7,548 nucleotides of DNA from Candidatus Thorarchaeota archaeon (GTDB lineage: Archaea; Asgardarchaeota; Thorarchaeia; Thorarchaeales; Thorarchaeaceae). The translations under genes and the position numbers were made by a program. The notes under the pieces were generated by a model. The model was not told the DNA's origin and did no database searches. It saw nothing but the letters and a program-made list of their open reading frames with translations. The first letter of the stretch is position 1, and each line of letters starts with the position of its first letter. Shown here one piece after another: positions 5,666-7,548 of this stretch. The DNA lies in contig JAEORN010000047.1 of NCBI GenBank assembly GCA_016840825.1, forward strand, positions 1 to 7,548, given 5' to 3'.

Positions 5666-7444
5666 ATGAGAAAATCAGGCGTCGCTTTGCTCATTATACT
5701 TGCATTCCTAGTGACAATAGTCGGTGAACCTCTGAGTAATGAATTGCAGGTTCCCCTCAACAACAATCCAGCTACAACTAACGATTACTCTCTCGCTGAT
5801 TGGGACAGCACGAATGCAGGTACAGGATATCCACTATCTGGCACGATTTTTGGCTCCAAAACAAGTTATGGTACCTCTGTAATAGATAGAACTCGTGCAG
5901 GATACATAGGCGCTGACTCACCTCTGGGATGGAGTTCTGAATATCTTGAGGGGCAGCTTGATCATCTATCGTACTGGGTCGATTCAGGTCTTGTCAATCC
6001 CACTCTTAATGCAAATCATGAAGAGCACTGGTTCTTTAGCGGCTCCGACTCACAGTATAATTATGATCCATTCTATGTTCCGGATGGCTGGACAATAGTA
6101 AAGTCTGATGCATCTGGCGGAACTCAGCATCCTCAGCATGGAGTCTTCGAAATGAATGCGTATTCTGGAAATGGATACGATAGTTCAATGGGATGGAGAT
6201 TCGATGCCAATCCTAGTAGCGGCACAACACTCAACCCCACGAATAGAATGTATATCAGCCAGCAAATTGCAAAGCCATGGCGAAGTGTCTATTCAGCTGA
6301 GATCACTTTTCGTTATTATGTATCTAGCACTTCTATTCTAGATGATGATGTATACATCTTCACAAGTCTTGAAGACTACAGTTCGAAGCATCATGTGTTT
6401 GTAAGCAGCACACCCATGGATAGTTGGCTACAAACTACTGCCACGGTTCCTTCGTCGTATTTACAGTCATTGGATAATCTCGACTCATTGCTATTTAATA
6501 TCGGTCTTGGAACTGATTTGAGCGGGCAGCCAGGTGCTTCAACGCATGAAGTGTATATTGATGAGATTGAGATACGACTTCTTGTACGACCGTTCCCAGA
6601 AGAAATCGACCTTCGTGCTAATGGAGCTAAAATCACAGGTGGAACTCCAAACAGTGTTAGTCCCTATGTACCTGATGGAGCAAACCGAGACTGTTACAGT
6701 GCACCGGATTCGAATGGAGGATCTGGAGGTATAGACCTCAATGGCTATGGTAACAATGGATGGCTTGATGTTGGAGCTGATGTTCCACTCTATCCCGATT
6801 GGACCACAGCATTTTCCTATCAAGTAGGCTTGCAATTTCCACTTCATGTGCCTCAAGGAGCAGCTATCACATCAGCATATCTCCGAGTTGAAGCAGCGAG
6901 TGATTCCAACGGATATCCAGGCATGCGAATTTTCGTGGCTGATGAGGATAATGTTGCTGCATTTACAAGCGAGCCCACTTTGCTACCGGACAAGTATAAC
7001 TGGACGAATACCAGCGTTTATTGGCGTCCAACAACATGGTTAGCAAACGGTAGGTATGACACACCAGATATTTCAGCTCTTATCCAAGATGTCGTTTCAA
7101 GACCAGGGTGGCAAAGCGGAAATTACATTTGCATAATGATTGATTATGCATACTCAAACCAACAATATGCCTATAACCAGATTAAAGGATCAACAGGATT
7201 TGCGCAGGCGGACCTTGCCAGACTGTTTGTAGACTTTATCGAGGTAGAATCAGGTGACACAATTCCCAGTTTTCAATACAATAAGAAGATCATAATCGAC
7301 CATACAAAAGTTGAATCGGACCTTCAAGATTTTCCAGTACTAGTTGACATATGGGATAAAGACCTTCATCTCGATACGCAACCAGATGGTGGCGACATCG
7401 CTTTCATGTTCGAGAATCAAATTATGCCTCGCGAGATTGAGTGA
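5666..7444 (+). CDS. Secreted multi-domain surface protein, cut short inside a DUF2341 module
   Basis: ATG 5666 (592 aa) begins a textbook signal peptide: MRKSG, the hydrophobic stretch VALLIILAFLVTIV, then a likely cleavage around GEPLS. The GTG at 5651 would add five residues. Numbering from the GTG, residues about 140-312 look like a jelly-roll, carbohydrate-binding-like beta-sandwich ending in EVYIDEIEIRLLV. Residues about 375-533 match an extracellular beta-sandwich repeat known from many secreted proteins (VGLQFPLHVPQGAAITSAYL, then DEDNVAAFTS, then TPDISALIQDVVSRPGW). Residues from about 540 begin a DUF2341 module (FQYNKKIIIDHTKV, FPVLVDIWDKDL, PREIE). NWT and NTS (450-455) are possible glycosylation sites. 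The frame ends at TGA 7442, but the domain continues beyond it (see 7445-7548). It is probably a cell-surface or adhesion protein of a once longer gene. No enzymatic motif was seen. Confidence 0.8.
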   Translation: MRKSGVALLIILAFLVTIVGEPLSNELQVPLNNNPATTNDYSLADWDSTNAGTGYPLSGTIFGSKTSYGTSVIDRTRAGYIGADSPLGWSSEYLEGQLDHLSYWVDSGLVNPTLNANHEEHWFFSGSDSQYNYDPFYVPDGWTIVKSDASGGTQHPQHGVFEMNAYSGNGYDSSMGWRFDANPSSGTTLNPTNRMYISQQIAKPWRSVYSAEITFRYYVSSTSILDDDVYIFTSLEDYSSKHHVFVSSTPMDSWLQTTATVPSSYLQSLDNLDSLLFNIGLGTDLSGQPGASTHEVYIDEIEIRLLVRPFPEEIDLRANGAKITGGTPNSVSPYVPDGANRDCYSAPDSNGGSGGIDLNGYGNNGWLDVGADVPLYPDWTTAFSYQVGLQFPLHVPQGAAITSAYLRVEAASDSNGYPGMRIFVADEDNVAAFTSEPTLLPDKYNWTNTSVYWRPTTWLANGRYDTPDISALIQDVVSRPGWQSGNYICIMIDYAYSNQQYAYNQIKGSTGFAQADLARLFVDFIEVESGDTIPSFQYNKKIIIDHTKVESDLQDFPVLVDIWDKDLHLDTQPDGGDIAFMFENQIMPREIE

Positions 7445-7548
7445 TTCGATTAGAAGGGGAACGGAACCCATGCGCATCTTGTCTGTTGGGTCAAGGTTCC
7501 CTACGTATCATCTTCGACCAATACCGCAATAACTATGGTATATGGGGA
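7445..7548 (+). pseudogene. Continuation of the DUF2341 domain in the same frame behind two stop codons
   Basis: After TGA (7442-7444) the same frame reads FD, then TAG (7451-7453), then KGNGTHAHLVCWVKVPYV and SSSTNTAITMVYG up to the window edge, with no further stop. This is the expected second half of DUF2341, whose typical pattern is EIE, a short aromatic/Asp stretch, (A/L)VxWVKVP, then a Ser/Thr-rich turn and a YYGN-like end. No indel is needed. Only two codons, probably Leu or Trp and Gln or Tyr in the ancestor, have become stops. This argues for a recent nonsense-type decay of a longer surface-protein gene. A separate gene starting here is unlikely because the piece begins in mid-domain. 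Confidence 0.7.

Noticed and set aside
6539..6856. Minus-strand open frame of 105 codons in the surface-protein gene
   Set aside because: It is antisense to a well-supported beta-sandwich domain, with no ribosome site or recognisable domain.
7442..7453. Selenocysteine or pyrrolysine reading of the TGA and TAG codons
   Set aside because: Two different stops three codons apart at non-catalytic positions of a structural domain fit nonsense mutation better. No SECIS-like or PYLIS-like element was identified by eye.

Overview
The window looks like a piece of an archaeal genome, most likely an Asgard archaeon of the Thor/Loki type. This is inferred from gene content: an archaeal-type aspartyl-tRNA synthetase, a long protein ending in a Ras/Rag-like small-GTPase domain, a leucine-rich-repeat protein, a secreted beta-sandwich protein with a DUF2341 module, PadR and winged-helix regulators, and TATA-box promoters with occasional Shine-Dalgarno sites. 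No rRNA or tRNA gene, CRISPR array or insertion sequence was seen.

Left part (1-1191, minus strand): an unrecognised gene runs off the left edge and is probably co-transcribed behind a PadR-family repressor. The padR promoter holds a perfect 16-bp palindrome of the PadR operator form ATGT-N8-ACAT and a second imperfect copy 24 bp away, so autoregulation is likely. Upstream of padR lies a remnant of the last ~24 codons of a second, diverged aspS-like gene. Next comes an intrinsic terminator that ends a small two-helix membrane-protein gene (1192-1410).

Middle part (1528-3273, minus strand): aspS is complete. Two anticodon-loop-contacting positions (His63, Pro122) look like the non-discriminating type. 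Its upstream region carries a perfect 11-bp inverted repeat. Behind that is a short winged-helix gene broken by an apparent one-base frameshift.

Right part (3430-7548): a GTPase-like protein with degenerate G1, G2 and G3 motifs but intact G4/G5 is divergently transcribed from an LRR protein. The LRR protein has 24-residue repeats and a cysteine exactly every 24 residues. Finally, a secreted multi-domain surface protein has two in-frame stop codons (TGA, TAG) inside its DUF2341 domain. Domain-like coding continues in the same frame to the window end, which suggests a decayed gene or, less likely, recoding.

The strongest candidates for something new are the pseudo-GTPase-like protein with its unknown 215-residue N-terminal region and its divergent Cys-ladder LRR partner.
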